Both the position numbers and the translations under genes were made by a program. Shown piece after piece: positions 42,164 through 51,636 of a stretch of 64,000 nt of DNA. This DNA is from Microbacteriaceae bacterium 3FA27C10 (GTDB taxonomy: Bacteria > Actinomycetota > Actinomycetes > Actinomycetales > Microbacteriaceae). The stretch lies in the NCBI GenBank assembly GCA_005502775.1, contig SCNI01000008.1, forward strand, positions 1 through 64,000, written 5' to 3'. Below the pieces are notes generated by a model. The model searched no databases. It had not been told where the DNA came from and saw only the letters and a list, made by a program, of their open reading frames with translations. Position 1 is the first letter of the stretch, and each line of letters starts with the position of its first letter.

Positions 42164-42183
42164 GAGTGACTGTACACTCACTC
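42164..42183. promoter_or_regulatory. TetR operator before tetR
   Basis: GAGTGA-C-TGTACA-C-TCACTC, palindromic at 18 of 20 positions, covers the -10-like TACAGT and ends two bases from the tetR start. It matches the site before the pump. Confidence 0.7.
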
Positions 42184-42265
42184 CTGTGGCGATGCAACTC
42201 CGCCCGACCCTCGGCGACACCGTGACTACCATGGCTCGTGGCCGATCGAGTGGGAGTGTGTGCGG

Positions 42266-42763
42266 GTGGCTGAGAAACTGGAGTCCGTCGAACTCGCCCT
42301 CTTCGAGCGCCTGATCGACGTCGGCAAGCTGCTGGAGCGCCGCGCCGACCGCGCGACCCGCGAGCACACCGGCATCAAGTACTCCCAGTACGAGGTGCTG
42401 ATCCGCCTGCGCAACGCCGGCGGCGAGATCCGGATGACCGAGCTGGCCAACAAGCTGGTCAGCACCCCGAGCGCGCTGACCTACCAGGTCGCCCAGCTGG
42501 AGAAGGCCGCGCTGGTCGAGCGCGTGACCGCACCGGGCGACGAACGCGGCATTCTCGCTCGAATCACCGCCGCCGGGCGCCAGATGCTCCGCGACGTGTC
42601 GCAAGTGCAGAACGACATGATCCGCGAGGCCACCATCACTCCGCTCGACCGGGATCAGGTCGAGGCCGCGCACCGCGCGCTTGGTGCCCTGCAACGGCAT
42701 CTCCGCGGCGAGGAGACCGGCGGGATCCTCCCCGACCAGGCTCCCGCCGAGGAGACCCACTGA
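42266..42763 (+). CDS. MarR family regulator
   Basis: The 165-aa protein has the winged helix of MarR proteins: YSQYEVLIRLRNAGGEIRMTELANKLVSTPSALTYQVAQLEKAALVERV, then DERGILARITAAGRQML for the wing. These regulators respond to phenolic or other small ligands. GGGAG precedes two possible GTG starts (42260, 42266); spacing favours 42266. It lies upstream of the VOC/MFS operon, with paired inverted sites in between, so it probably controls that operon. Confidence 0.9.
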   Translation: MAEKLESVELALFERLIDVGKLLERRADRATREHTGIKYSQYEVLIRLRNAGGEIRMTELANKLVSTPSALTYQVAQLEKAALVERVTAPGDERGILARITAAGRQMLRDVSQVQNDMIREATITPLDRDQVEAAHRALGALQRHLRGEETGGILPDQAPAEETH

Positions 42764-42777
42764 GAGTCGCCTCGGTT

Positions 42778-42841
42778 TTACAAATTTGAAACAAAACACG
42801 CCCTCGCTGGTAATGTGACCGCTATAACTTCGAATTTGTAA
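42778..42841. promoter_or_regulatory. Paired inverted sites before the VOC/MFS operon
   Basis: TTACAAATTTGAA (42778-42790) and TTCGAATTTGTAA (42829-42841) are inverted copies matching at 12 of 13 positions, with centres 51 bp apart, about five helical turns. They flank a possible promoter (TTGAAA at 42786, TGGTAATGT at 42808). A MarR dimer could bind each arm. Confidence 0.55.
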
Positions 42842-42932
42842 TAAGTCCGAGGTTCTGGGCGACGTCGCCCTCGAGTGCTCGAGGCCGGTTGCACGCCGGG
42901 ATCCCGTGACTTCCGCAGCGTGAGGAGCATGG

Positions 42933-43673
42933 ATGATCGCACTCGACCACATCGCCATCTGGTCCGGGAACCTCTACCGGACCACCATCGAACTGAGCCG
43001 CCTGACCGGCATCGGGAGCGCCGACGGAGGGTATTTCCCAGGGCTCGGCCTCGGGCAGAAGATCATCTCGCTCGGCGGCGGGGTCTACCTCGAGATCGAG
43101 AGCATCGTCGACCACCGGATGATCGTGGAGCGCGGTCCGGTGGCGCTCGAGCTCGAGCGGCAGACGGAGGCCGGCGACTGCTTCGCGGGTCTCTGCCTTC
43201 GCAGCGACGATCTCGCCGAGATCGAGGCTTTCGCCGCGCACCGCGGCGTCGAGGTCTCCTCGGAGATCGCCGGCGGCAAGACCCTGATGGTCCCCGGCCA
43301 GAAGCGGGGAAAGGCCGCTCATGCTCCCGACTTCCTCAACTCGTGGCTGCTGGGCAAACCGAACGTCTACTACGTCGACGGGCTCGGCACCCACTCGAGC
43401 TCGCTGCCTCCGCAGCCCGGGACCGGCGACGTCGTCGGCCTGGGCGTGACCTCGATCGAGCTCGGCGGATCGGAGGCGACACTGCGCGAGTGGCTCGGCG
43501 ACCTCGACCCGGCCACCCTCGGCATCGACATCCGCTACAACGGCCTCGCCGATGGCCTCTACGCCGTCGGCTTCGACTCGTCGGCCGGCCCACAGGAGAT
43601 CCGTCTCTCCCCCATCACCCTTCAGACCGCACGCCGCCAGTCGGCCCCCATCCCTCTCTCGGAGACATCATGA
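42933..43673 (+). CDS. VOC/glyoxalase-like domain protein
   Basis: The 246-aa protein begins ALDHIAIWSGNL, the first beta-alpha unit of the vicinal-oxygen-chelate fold, and has a second half (LGVTSIELGGSEA). VOC proteins include ring-cleavage dioxygenases, isomerases and glyoxalases. The likely metal ligands are His in LDHIAI and Glu in YLEIES. It overlaps the following MFS transporter by ATGA, suggesting it acts on the compound that transporter imports. Confidence 0.78.
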   Translation: MIALDHIAIWSGNLYRTTIELSRLTGIGSADGGYFPGLGLGQKIISLGGGVYLEIESIVDHRMIVERGPVALELERQTEAGDCFAGLCLRSDDLAEIEAFAAHRGVEVSSEIAGGKTLMVPGQKRGKAAHAPDFLNSWLLGKPNVYYVDGLGTHSSSLPPQPGTGDVVGLGVTSIELGGSEATLREWLGDLDPATLGIDIRYNGLADGLYAVGFDSSAGPQEIRLSPITLQTARRQSAPIPLSETS

Positions 43674-44995
43674 CCACCATCGCCACCGCCACGACCGGTA
43701 CCGACCCGGCGTCGCGCCGGCGCGTGCGCCGCGCCGCCATCTCGGGCTTCTTCGGCAGCGCCCTCGAGTACTACGACTTCCTCATCTACGGCTCCGCCTC
43801 GGCACTCATCTTCGGACAGCTCTTCTTCGCCGAGACCGGCGCGGCCGGCACGCTGCTCTCGATCGCGACCTTCGGCGTGGCCTACGTGGTGCGCCCGCTC
43901 GGCGCCGTGCTCTGGGGCCACATCGGCGACCGCTTCGGCCGCCGGCTCGCACTCGTGCTCACCATCGCCCTGATGGGAGTCGCGACCTTCTGCATCGGGC
44001 TGCTGCCCACCTTCTCGACCATCGGCTGGGCGGCTCCGGTTCTGCTCGTGCTCCTCCGCCTGCTGCAGGGGCTCTCGGCGGGCGGTGAGTCACCCGGCTC
44101 GACCTCGCTCACCGTCGAGCACGCCCCCGACCGCCACCGGGCCTGGTACACCAGCTTCACGATGAGCGGCATGCAATTCGGCATCGCGCTGGGCAGCCTC
44201 GTCTTCATCCCGGTCGCCCTGCTGCCCGAGGAGGCGCTGTTCAGCTGGGGCTGGCGCATCCCGTTCCTGGCCAGCGGCGTGCTGACCATCATCGCCTACC
44301 TGCTGCGCCGCAAGCTCGACGAGCCCGACACGTTCACCGCGATGCAGGCCGAGGGCACCCGCGCGAAGCTGCCGATCGCCGTGCTGCTCAAGGATCACTG
44401 GCGCACCACCATCCGGGTGCTCTTGCTCAGCACCATCAACATCGTGGGCACGATCTTCAACGTGTTCGCGCTCGCCTACGGCACCCAGAACGGCGTTCCC
44501 AGCGCGGTGATGCTCGCCGTCGTCTCGCTCGGCAACCTCGTCGCCGTCGTGATGGCCCCGGTCTCGGGGCGCCTCTCCGACCGCTTCGGGCGGCGCCCGC
44601 TCTTCGTCATCGGTTCGATCGGGGCGAGCGTCTTCATCACCCTTCTCTTCATCGCGATCGACGCCGGCGACATTCCGCTGATCTACCTCGCCGGGGTGAT
44701 CGGGATCGGCGTCTTCTACTGCATCCCGATCACCGTCGGGGCGACCTGGTACCCCGAGCAGTTCCCGGCCCGCGTGCGCTACACCGGCATGGCCGTCGGG
44801 CTGATGCTCGGAATCCTGCTCGCGGGATTCGCGCCGGCCGTGGCCCAGGGCCTCGGCGCCGGCGGCACGAACTGGCTGCCGGCGATCGTGCTCTGCGGCG
44901 GGGCGTCGCTGGTCTCCTCAGCCGTCGCCGTCTTCGCGCCTGAGACCTTCCGCGTGCCGAAGCAGCTGCTCGGCGTGCGGCCACCCCGGCGCTGA
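43670..44995 (+). CDS. MFS transporter, metabolite:H+ symporter type
   Basis: The 441-aa protein has 12 hydrophobic helices. The MHS signatures FFGSALEYYDFLIYGSAS in helix 1 and GHIGDRFGRRLALV in the helix 2-3 loop are present, with SDRFGRRPLFV repeated in the second half. This family imports organic acids such as shikimate, citrate or aromatic acids. It is coupled to the VOC gene and probably under the MarR regulator. It converges on the PucR-like gene. Confidence 0.9.
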   Translation: MTTIATATTGTDPASRRRVRRAAISGFFGSALEYYDFLIYGSASALIFGQLFFAETGAAGTLLSIATFGVAYVVRPLGAVLWGHIGDRFGRRLALVLTIALMGVATFCIGLLPTFSTIGWAAPVLLVLLRLLQGLSAGGESPGSTSLTVEHAPDRHRAWYTSFTMSGMQFGIALGSLVFIPVALLPEEALFSWGWRIPFLASGVLTIIAYLLRRKLDEPDTFTAMQAEGTRAKLPIAVLLKDHWRTTIRVLLLSTINIVGTIFNVFALAYGTQNGVPSAVMLAVVSLGNLVAVVMAPVSGRLSDRFGRRPLFVIGSIGASVFITLLFIAIDAGDIPLIYLAGVIGIGVFYCIPITVGATWYPEQFPARVRYTGMAVGLMLGILLAGFAPAVAQGLGAGGTNWLPAIVLCGGASLVSSAVAVFAPETFRVPKQLLGVRPPRR

Positions 44996-44997
44996 GC

Positions 44998-46791
44998 TCA
45001 GAGCGAGGCGACCTGCCACACGGCGAGCGCCGACGAGAACGCCATCAGCTCGTCGGCGGTGCGCAACTCGGAACCGGTGAGCGCCTCGATGCGGCGCAGG
45101 CGCTGCTGCACGGTGTTCGGATGCACGCGCAGGCGGGCGGCCGTCGCCGTGCGCTCGGCGCCGCAGGCGAGGAAGGTGCGCAGGGTGTCCAGCAGGTCGC
45201 TGCCCCGCCGCTGGTCGTAGTCGATGACCGGCCCGAGCTGCCGTCGGGCGAACTCGAGCAGGGAGTCGGGCCGGTCCACCTGCAACAGCACCCCGAGGAT
45301 GCCGAGCGCCGAAGGGGAGACCGCGCCGTCGGCGCGGCCGGATGCGCGGGCCAGCTCGAAGGCGCCCGCGGCCACCCGGTGGGCATCGGCGAGCCCGGTG
45401 CGACGGATTCCCGACGAGGCGACCAGCACCGGTTCGCCGGCGAAGGCGGCGCGGAGGGCGGCGTGCACGCGGGCCGCCGCGACGGCCCCGGGGTCGGAAC
45501 CGGGTTCAGACACGAGCTGGGCCCCGGGAGCGGTCCAGCCCTCGACCAGCGAACCCGGACCGCTGACGGCGGCGGGCCACAGGGCGACGATGCGCCCTTG
45601 GTGCTCGGCGACCAGAGGGGCGACCTGCTCGAGCGCGTCGCCGGGGAGCCGCACCCCCGACACCGCCGACAGGGCGGACAACAGGCGGCGGCGCTCGTCG
45701 CTCCCGTGCGGCCCGGGAACCTCGGCCACGACCGCGAGCCGCAGCTCCGCGAGCTCGTGTCCGAGCGCGCGGGCGCGCCGCTCGGCCTGCTCGCTGACGC
45801 CGAAGAGCAGCACGTCGCTGACCAGCTCGCCCTGGATGCGGTACTCGGTCTCGAGGGCGGTGCGCAGACGCAACAGCTCGAGCGCGATCACGACGGCGGC
45901 GTGGTCGACGGCGCGCGCATCGATCGGGTCGAAGCCCAGGCCGTCGACGGCGCCGCCCGGCCCGTCAGCGCCCAGGGTCTCGCCCTCTGCGGAACCGATC
46001 ACGAGGGTTCCCGCCGCCTCCGAGCCCAGCATCACCGGCCTCGAGACGGCGGCGCTGCTCGCCCCGGCATCCCCTCCCGCGGCGGCCAGCATCTCACCCC
46101 CGGCATCCTGCATCGCGACCGGCCGGCCGATGAGCTCGGCCAGGGTCTCGACGACACCCGCGATGCCGCCCGACTCGAGCGAGACGCGCAGCAATCGCTG
46201 GTGGATGGCCTCCGACCGCGTGAGCAGGTCGCGCTGGGCGAGCAGCGACTCGTTGGCCTCGCGCAGATCCTCGACGAGCGCGGCCGAGTGCAGGGCGGCC
46301 GCGGCATAGCCGGCGAGAAGGGTGAGACGCTCGATCTCTGCATCGGAGTAGTCGTGGGGTACCGCGTGGTAGCCGTTCAGCGTGCCGAGCACCCGGCCCG
46401 CCGCGCGCAGAGGCACGCTGATCATCGAGTGGTAGCCCTGCTGCATGGCCACCCCACCCCATGGCGCGAAGCCGCTCTCGGTCTCGATGTCGGAGACCGC
46501 GACGGGTTCGCCGCTGAAATAGGCGCGACTAGACGGCGCGGTTCCGCCGAGGGTGACAGGGCTCGAGCTGTTGACGCTGTCGACGTAGCGGCGCGAGAGT
46601 CCGCTCCAGCCGGCGATCACGAGCGCGGTCGACTCCGCGTCGGGCACGAGCACGCCGCAGAAGTCGAAGCCGAGCAGTTCGCGGGTCGTGGTGGCGACGA
46701 GCCGCAGCGATTCCTCGACAGGCAGGGCCGAGCCCACGATGGAGCTCAATTCCCTCAGTCGCCCCAACCAGACCATCAGCTCACTCTGCAC
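44998..46791 (-). CDS. GAF domain regulator with PucR-type C-terminal HTH
   Basis: The 597-aa protein has a GAF sensor domain (about residues 15-165), a central GGDEF-like/CdaR-type region, and a C-terminal helix-turn-helix (about 525-590, ERTATAARLRVHPNTVQQRLRRIEALTG). PucR-type regulators are usually activators of catabolic genes induced by a small ligand. The start is GTG; an ATG five codons in is an alternative. It is divergent from the aldehyde dehydrogenase operon and probably controls it. Confidence 0.88.
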   Translation of the reverse strand: MQSELMVWLGRLRELSSIVGSALPVEESLRLVATTTRELLGFDFCGVLVPDAESTALVIAGWSGLSRRYVDSVNSSSPVTLGGTAPSSRAYFSGEPVAVSDIETESGFAPWGGVAMQQGYHSMISVPLRAAGRVLGTLNGYHAVPHDYSDAEIERLTLLAGYAAAALHSAALVEDLREANESLLAQRDLLTRSEAIHQRLLRVSLESGGIAGVVETLAELIGRPVAMQDAGGEMLAAAGGDAGASSAAVSRPVMLGSEAAGTLVIGSAEGETLGADGPGGAVDGLGFDPIDARAVDHAAVVIALELLRLRTALETEYRIQGELVSDVLLFGVSEQAERRARALGHELAELRLAVVAEVPGPHGSDERRRLLSALSAVSGVRLPGDALEQVAPLVAEHQGRIVALWPAAVSGPGSLVEGWTAPGAQLVSEPGSDPGAVAAARVHAALRAAFAGEPVLVASSGIRRTGLADAHRVAAGAFELARASGRADGAVSPSALGILGVLLQVDRPDSLLEFARRQLGPVIDYDQRRGSDLLDTLRTFLACGAERTATAARLRVHPNTVQQRLRRIEALTGSELRTADELMAFSSALAVWQVASL

Positions 46792-46794
46792 AAC

Positions 46795-46842
46795 TCATGT
46801 CATCACGAACATGAAATCGACACAAGTGTGTTCACTCACACA
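46795..46842. promoter_or_regulatory. Two inverted repeats between the PucR-like gene and the catabolic operon
   Basis: TCATGT-N8-ACATGA (46795-46814) lies next to the start of the PucR-like gene, and TGTGT-N6-ACACA (46827-46842) lies farther into the 164-bp divergent spacer. Either could be the regulator's site. No consensus promoter was found. Confidence 0.4.
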
Positions 46843-46955
46843 TTGCCGCACGCCGGTGAGCCTCGGCACACTGGTCAGCACTGGATGGGGCACCGGAGCC
46901 TGGGATTCCCTCGGCGCCTCCGTCTGCACCCGCTTCCGACACGAGGAGAGAACCC

Positions 46956-48440
46956 ATGACGATCACCGACAGCCGCGCATCGCTGGCCCCCTCGGAGACA
47001 GGCGTCCGCGACATCCTCAACCCCTCGACCGGCGAGGTCATCCGATCGGTCCCCGAGCACGGGGCCGCCGACGTCGACCGCGCCGTGGCGGCCGCCCGGG
47101 AGGCGTTCGAGAGCGGGCCGTGGGCGACCCTGCGGCCGAGCGAGCGCTCGCACGTCCTGCTGCGCATCGCCGACGAGATCGAGGCGTCGACCGAGGAGCT
47201 GTTCCGTCTCGAGGCCCTCAACAACGGCCGCCCCGTCACCGAGACCCGTGCACAGCTCTCACGCGTGCCGGAGTGGTTCCGCTACAACGCCGGCCTGCTC
47301 GCCGCGCAACGCACAGCCGTGCTGCCGAGCGACGGACCGTACCTCACCTACCAGCGCCGCGCCCCCCTCGGCGTCTGCGGCATCATCACGCCGTTCAACC
47401 ACCCCATGCTCATCCTCGCCCGCAGCCTGTCGGCCGCCCTCGCGAACGGCAACACCGTCGTGGTGAAGCCCTCCGAACTGACTCCGCTCACCACGCTCGC
47501 CCTGCTGCCCGTTCTCGAGCGCGCGGGCCTTCCGGCGGGCGTCGTGCAGGTGGTCACCGGAGCCGCCGAGGCCGGGCGCCGGCTCACCGAGCACCCCGAC
47601 GTCGCGAAGATCACCCTCACCGGCGGAACCGAGACGGGCCGTTCGGCGGCGGTCGCCACCGCTCGCCGCTTCGCCCGCATGACCGCCGAGCTCGGCGGCA
47701 AGACTCCCGTGATCGTGTTCGACGACGTCGATCCGCGCGAGGCCGCGGAGGGTGCCGCATTCTCCGCCTTCGTCGCGGCGGGCCAGTCCTGTGTCGCGGG
47801 CTCGCGCTTCCTGGTGCAGCGCGGCGTCTACGACGCCTTCGTCGAGCACCTCACCGCCCGCGCCCGGGCGATCCGCATCGGCGACCCGACCAGCCCCGAC
47901 ACCCAGATGGGCCCGCTGATCAGCGCCCGTCAGCGCGGCAAGGTCGCCGCCCTGGTCGACTCGAGCCGCGAGGAGGGCGCCACGATCTCGACCGGCGGCT
48001 CGGTTCCCGAGCTCCACGGCGACCTCACCCAAGGCTTCTTCTACGCGCCCACGGTGATCGCCGACGCGACCATGCGGATGCGCGTGGCGCGCGAGGAGAT
48101 CTTCGGCCCGGTCGCGGTCGTCATCCCCTTCGACACCGAGGACGAGGCCGTGGCGATGGCGAACGACAACCCCTACGGCCTCGGCGCCGGCGTCTGGACC
48201 CACCGGCTCGACCGGGGCCACCGCGTGGCCGACCGCATCACGGCCGGCATGGTGTGGATCAACGACCACCACCGCCTCGAGCCCTCGTTGCCCTGGGGCG
48301 GCGTCAAGGATTCCGGCATCGGCAAGGACGCCGGTCTCGAGTCGTTCGATGAGTTCTCCTGGCTGAAGACCGTCGTCACGCGCATCGCCCGCGACTCCGT
48401 CGACTGGTACGGCGGAGCCGGCATCGAACGACTCAACTGA
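46956..48440 (+). CDS. Aldehyde dehydrogenase family protein
   Basis: The 494-aa NAD(P)-dependent enzyme has the cofactor region GVCGIITPFNHPM, TGGTETG, catalytic Glu245 in ELGGKTP and the nucleophile Cys279 in GQSCVAGSR. The 34-residue spacing is canonical for the family. It oxidises an aldehyde or semialdehyde to the acid. As the first gene of the PucR-linked operon it probably handles a semialdehyde made during ring cleavage; the exact substrate is unknown. Confidence 0.92.
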   Translation: MTITDSRASLAPSETGVRDILNPSTGEVIRSVPEHGAADVDRAVAAAREAFESGPWATLRPSERSHVLLRIADEIEASTEELFRLEALNNGRPVTETRAQLSRVPEWFRYNAGLLAAQRTAVLPSDGPYLTYQRRAPLGVCGIITPFNHPMLILARSLSAALANGNTVVVKPSELTPLTTLALLPVLERAGLPAGVVQVVTGAAEAGRRLTEHPDVAKITLTGGTETGRSAAVATARRFARMTAELGGKTPVIVFDDVDPREAAEGAAFSAFVAAGQSCVAGSRFLVQRGVYDAFVEHLTARARAIRIGDPTSPDTQMGPLISARQRGKVAALVDSSREEGATISTGGSVPELHGDLTQGFFYAPTVIADATMRMRVAREEIFGPVAVVIPFDTEDEAVAMANDNPYGLGAGVWTHRLDRGHRVADRITAGMVWINDHHRLEPSLPWGGVKDSGIGKDAGLESFDEFSWLKTVVTRIARDSVDWYGGAGIERLN

Positions 48441-48486
48441 GCACTCGCAGCATCCTGCAGCACCCCTTCAGAAAGAGAGCACGTCA

Positions 48487-49890
48487 ATGGTGACTGAAAC
48501 TCGCAACACAGCAAACGCCCTCCGCTCCGGCTGGCGCCAGGAGATCACGAAGGCCCAGTGGCTCGTGCTCACCGGCACCATGCTCGGCTGGGGCCTCGAC
48601 GGCTTCGCCGGCAGCCTCTACACCTTGGTGCTCGGCCCGGCGATGGCCGAGCTGCTGCCGAACAGCGGCATCGAGGTGAGCCCCGCGGCCATCGGCCTCT
48701 ACGGAGGCCTCACCGTCGCCCTCTTCCTGGCCGGCTGGGCGCTCGGCGGAATCGTCTTCGGAGTGCTCGCCGACTACTTCGGGCGCACCCGCATCCTCAC
48801 CATCGGCATCCTCACCTACGCCGTGTTCACGGCGGCCGCCGCCTTCGCCGACACGTGGTGGCAACTCGGCATCCTGCGCTTGATCGCCGGCCTCGGTTCG
48901 GGCGTCGAGGCGCCGGTGGGCGCCGCGCTGATCGCCGAGAGCTGGAGGAACCGGTACCGGGCGCGCGCCGGCGGCGTGATGATGTCCGGCTATGCTGCGG
49001 GCTTCTTCATCGCCGCGATCGTGTTCGCCCTCGCCGGCGGCATGGGATGGCGATTCATGATGGCCCTCGCCGTGATCCCCGCCATCCTGGTCTGGTTCAT
49101 CCGCCGCTTCGTGAAGGAGCCGCCGGAGTCGGCCGATGCCATCCGCGAGCGCCGGGAGCGCAAGCGGGCGGGGCGTTCGCTGGCGCAAGACGACTTCGTG
49201 CTCCGGCGCCTGTTCCGCCGACCCCTGCTTCGGCCCACTCTCACCTGCACGGCCATCGCCACCGGCGCGCTGATCGCCTTCTGGAGCGTGAGCACCTGGT
49301 ACCCGCAGATCATCCGCGAGATGGGTGCGGCCGAGGCCTGGTCGCCCGATCGGATCGCGTCACAGGTGGCGTTCGCCTCCATCCTGTTCAACGCCGGAGG
49401 CATCATCGGCTACGCGGCCTGGGGCTTCATCGCCGACGCGATCGGCCGCCGCCCCACCTTCCTGCTCACCTTCGGGCTGGGAGCCGTCGCAATCGCCTTC
49501 CTGTTCCCGTTCCAGAGAGACATCACCACCTACCTCCTCGTCATGCCGGTGCTCGGCTTCGCGCTCTTCGGGTCTCTCTCGGGGGCCTTCATCTACAGCC
49601 CCGAGGTGTTCCCGACCAGCGTGCGGGCTTCGGCGATCGCGTTCTGCAACAGCGTCGGCCGCTTCTTCACCGCGGCCGGACCGCTCGTGGCCGGTGTCAT
49701 CGCCGGCTCCTGGTTCAGCGGCGACCTCGGCATCGCGACCGCGGTGATCGCCTCCGTCGGCGTCATCGGGCTGGTCGGAGTCGCCTTCGCCCGCGAGACC
49801 CGGGGCCACGCCCTCCCCACCGACGACGGGCTCCAGCATGCCGCAGCTCCCCTCTTCCCCGGCATCACCTCCGACACCCGAAAGGCCTGA
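48487..49890 (+). CDS. MFS transporter, aromatic acid:H+ symporter-like
   Basis: The 467-aa protein has 12 hydrophobic helices. It has DGFAGSLYTLVL in helix 1, the loop motif GVLADYFGRTRIL, an RxGRR-type match in the second half (ADAIGRRPTFLLTF) and PEVFPTSVRASA. It resembles AAHS/sugar-porter-like importers for aromatic or heterocyclic acids. It lies between the aldehyde dehydrogenase and the monooxygenase and probably brings the operon's substrate into the cell. Confidence 0.88.
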   Translation: MVTETRNTANALRSGWRQEITKAQWLVLTGTMLGWGLDGFAGSLYTLVLGPAMAELLPNSGIEVSPAAIGLYGGLTVALFLAGWALGGIVFGVLADYFGRTRILTIGILTYAVFTAAAAFADTWWQLGILRLIAGLGSGVEAPVGAALIAESWRNRYRARAGGVMMSGYAAGFFIAAIVFALAGGMGWRFMMALAVIPAILVWFIRRFVKEPPESADAIRERRERKRAGRSLAQDDFVLRRLFRRPLLRPTLTCTAIATGALIAFWSVSTWYPQIIREMGAAEAWSPDRIASQVAFASILFNAGGIIGYAAWGFIADAIGRRPTFLLTFGLGAVAIAFLFPFQRDITTYLLVMPVLGFALFGSLSGAFIYSPEVFPTSVRASAIAFCNSVGRFFTAAGPLVAGVIAGSWFSGDLGIATAVIASVGVIGLVGVAFARETRGHALPTDDGLQHAAAPLFPGITSDTRKA

Positions 49891-49892
49891 CC

Positions 49893-51149
49893 ATGGACCT
49901 CAGCTCCGCCACCCCCTCCGACCGGCCCTATCGCGGAGCGCGCGCCCTCGTGATCGGGGGCTCGATCGGCGGCCTCACCACCGCGCTCGTGTTGCGCGAC
50001 ATCGGCTTCGAGGTCGACGTCTACGAGCGCACCGCCACCCCCCTGCACGGCCGGGGTAGCGGCATCGTGCTGCAACCCGACACCCTGCGCTGGTTCGAGG
50101 AGCGCAGCAGCACCGATCCGGCCGGCCTCAAGACCTGCACCGACTGGGTGCAGTACCTCGACCGCGACAACCGCATCATCGCGCATGAGCAGCGGCGCTG
50201 GGAGTACACCTCCTGGGGCACCTTCTACCGTGCGCTGCTCGACGACTTCGGCACCGAGCACTACCATCTCGGCGCCTACGCCTCGGGCTTCGACGACGAC
50301 GGCGACGCGGTGACCGTGCGCTTCGCCGACGGGCGGGTCGAGAACGCCGAGCTGGTGGTCTTCGCCGACGGCATCAACTCCGCCGCCCGACCGCACTTCG
50401 ACGCCGATGCCGAGCCGAGCTACGCCGGCTACGTCGGCTGGCGGGGCACCGTGCCCCTCGGCGAGCTGAGCCTCGAGACACGGTTGCTGATGAGCGACGC
50501 CATCACCTACTCGGTGGTGCCGAACTCGCACATCACGCTCTACCCCATCCCCGGCGAGGAGGGGGTGGATGCGGCCGATCAACTGATGAACTACGTCTGG
50601 TACCGCAACGTGGCCGCCGGTCCGGAGCTCACCGAGCTGCTCACCGGCGTCAACGGCTTCGTGGGCGCGGTGTCGCTGCACCCCGGGCAGGTGCAGGAAC
50701 GGTTCGTGCAGGAGCTCCGCGCGGCTGCCGCGGCCATGCTCGCGCCCGCGGCCGCCGAGGTGGTGCTGGCCACCACCGAGCCCTACCTGCAGGTGGTGCT
50801 CGACGTGCGCTCGCGACGGATGGCACTGGGCCGCACCGCCCTGGTGGGCGACGCCGCCTGCAGTGCCCGCCCGCACGCCGCGGCCGGCACGGCGAAGGCC
50901 GCGGCCGACGCCTGGTCCCTGCGGGACGCCTTGCTCGCCGCCGACGGAGACATCTCCGGAGCCCTGGCGGCCTGGGAGCCCGCTCAGCTCGAACTGAGCC
51001 GATCCCTTCTCGCGCGGGTCACCGAGATGGGCGACCGCTCGCAGTTCCACAACACCTGGGTGCCCGGCGACCCCTCGCTGCGCTTCGGCCTCTACGGGCC
51101 CGGCATCCTGCATCCCGAGAACCGGCAGCCGCAGCCCGCGGCGTCCTGA
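49893..51149 (+). CDS. FAD-dependent monooxygenase (DHPH-like)
   Basis: The 418-aa flavoprotein hydroxylase has GXGXXG-type FAD binding (ALVIGGSIGGLTTALVLRDIGFEVDVYER), the middle motif VFADGINSAAR and GDAACSARPHAAAGTAKAAADAW for the second FAD site. The GD...RPH-type region resembles 2,6-dihydroxypyridine hydroxylase from nicotine-degrading Arthrobacter. It inserts one oxygen into an aromatic or pyridine ring. It starts three bases after the transporter stop. The substrate is inferred only from this resemblance. Confidence 0.82.
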   Translation: MDLSSATPSDRPYRGARALVIGGSIGGLTTALVLRDIGFEVDVYERTATPLHGRGSGIVLQPDTLRWFEERSSTDPAGLKTCTDWVQYLDRDNRIIAHEQRRWEYTSWGTFYRALLDDFGTEHYHLGAYASGFDDDGDAVTVRFADGRVENAELVVFADGINSAARPHFDADAEPSYAGYVGWRGTVPLGELSLETRLLMSDAITYSVVPNSHITLYPIPGEEGVDAADQLMNYVWYRNVAAGPELTELLTGVNGFVGAVSLHPGQVQERFVQELRAAAAAMLAPAAAEVVLATTEPYLQVVLDVRSRRMALGRTALVGDAACSARPHAAAGTAKAAADAWSLRDALLAADGDISGALAAWEPAQLELSRSLLARVTEMGDRSQFHNTWVPGDPSLRFGLYGPGILHPENRQPQPAAS

Positions 51150-51177
51150 GACCCATCCCCCTCGAACGGAGAACCCC

Positions 51178-51636
51178 ATGTCGAACTTCCTCGCCGATCT
51201 GCCGCTGGCCGGCACCCTCATCGGCACCGACTTCGCCGGCTGGAGCGACGAGCTCCGCGCCGAGTTCGCCGAGCACGCGCTCGACGGCGAGGTCGGCTCG
51301 CGACTGCTCAGCGAGAACGAGCGCGTGCGGGTCTGGGAGATCCGCCTCGAGCCCGGCGAGCGCTGGCACGCCCACCGGCACGTGCTCGACTACTTCTGGA
51401 CGGCGGTGAACGCCGGAACGAGCCGTCAGCACACCTTCGACGGCACCACCCGCGACGTCTCGTACGAGGCCGGAGAGACCCGGCACTTCCACTTCGGCCC
51501 GGGCGAGTACCTGCTGCACGACATCGAGAACGTCGGCGAAGGGCCCCTCGTGTTCACCACGGTCGAGCACCTCGACTCCTCGAACCCGCCTCTGAGCCTC
51601 GTCGCTGCCGTCACCCCGGATCGGGACGCACGATGA
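51178..51636 (+). CDS. Cupin domain protein
   Basis: This 152-aa single-cupin protein has metal ligands HAHRH and Glu in motif 1 (RWHAHRHVLDYFW) and a second motif around FHFGPGEYLLHDIEN. Such proteins can be dioxygenases, isomerases or binding proteins for ring-cleavage products. It lies between the monooxygenase and the amidohydrolase and overlaps the latter by four bases (ATGA). Confidence 0.8.
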   Translation: MSNFLADLPLAGTLIGTDFAGWSDELRAEFAEHALDGEVGSRLLSENERVRVWEIRLEPGERWHAHRHVLDYFWTAVNAGTSRQHTFDGTTRDVSYEAGETRHFHFGPGEYLLHDIENVGEGPLVFTTVEHLDSSNPPLSLVAAVTPDRDAR

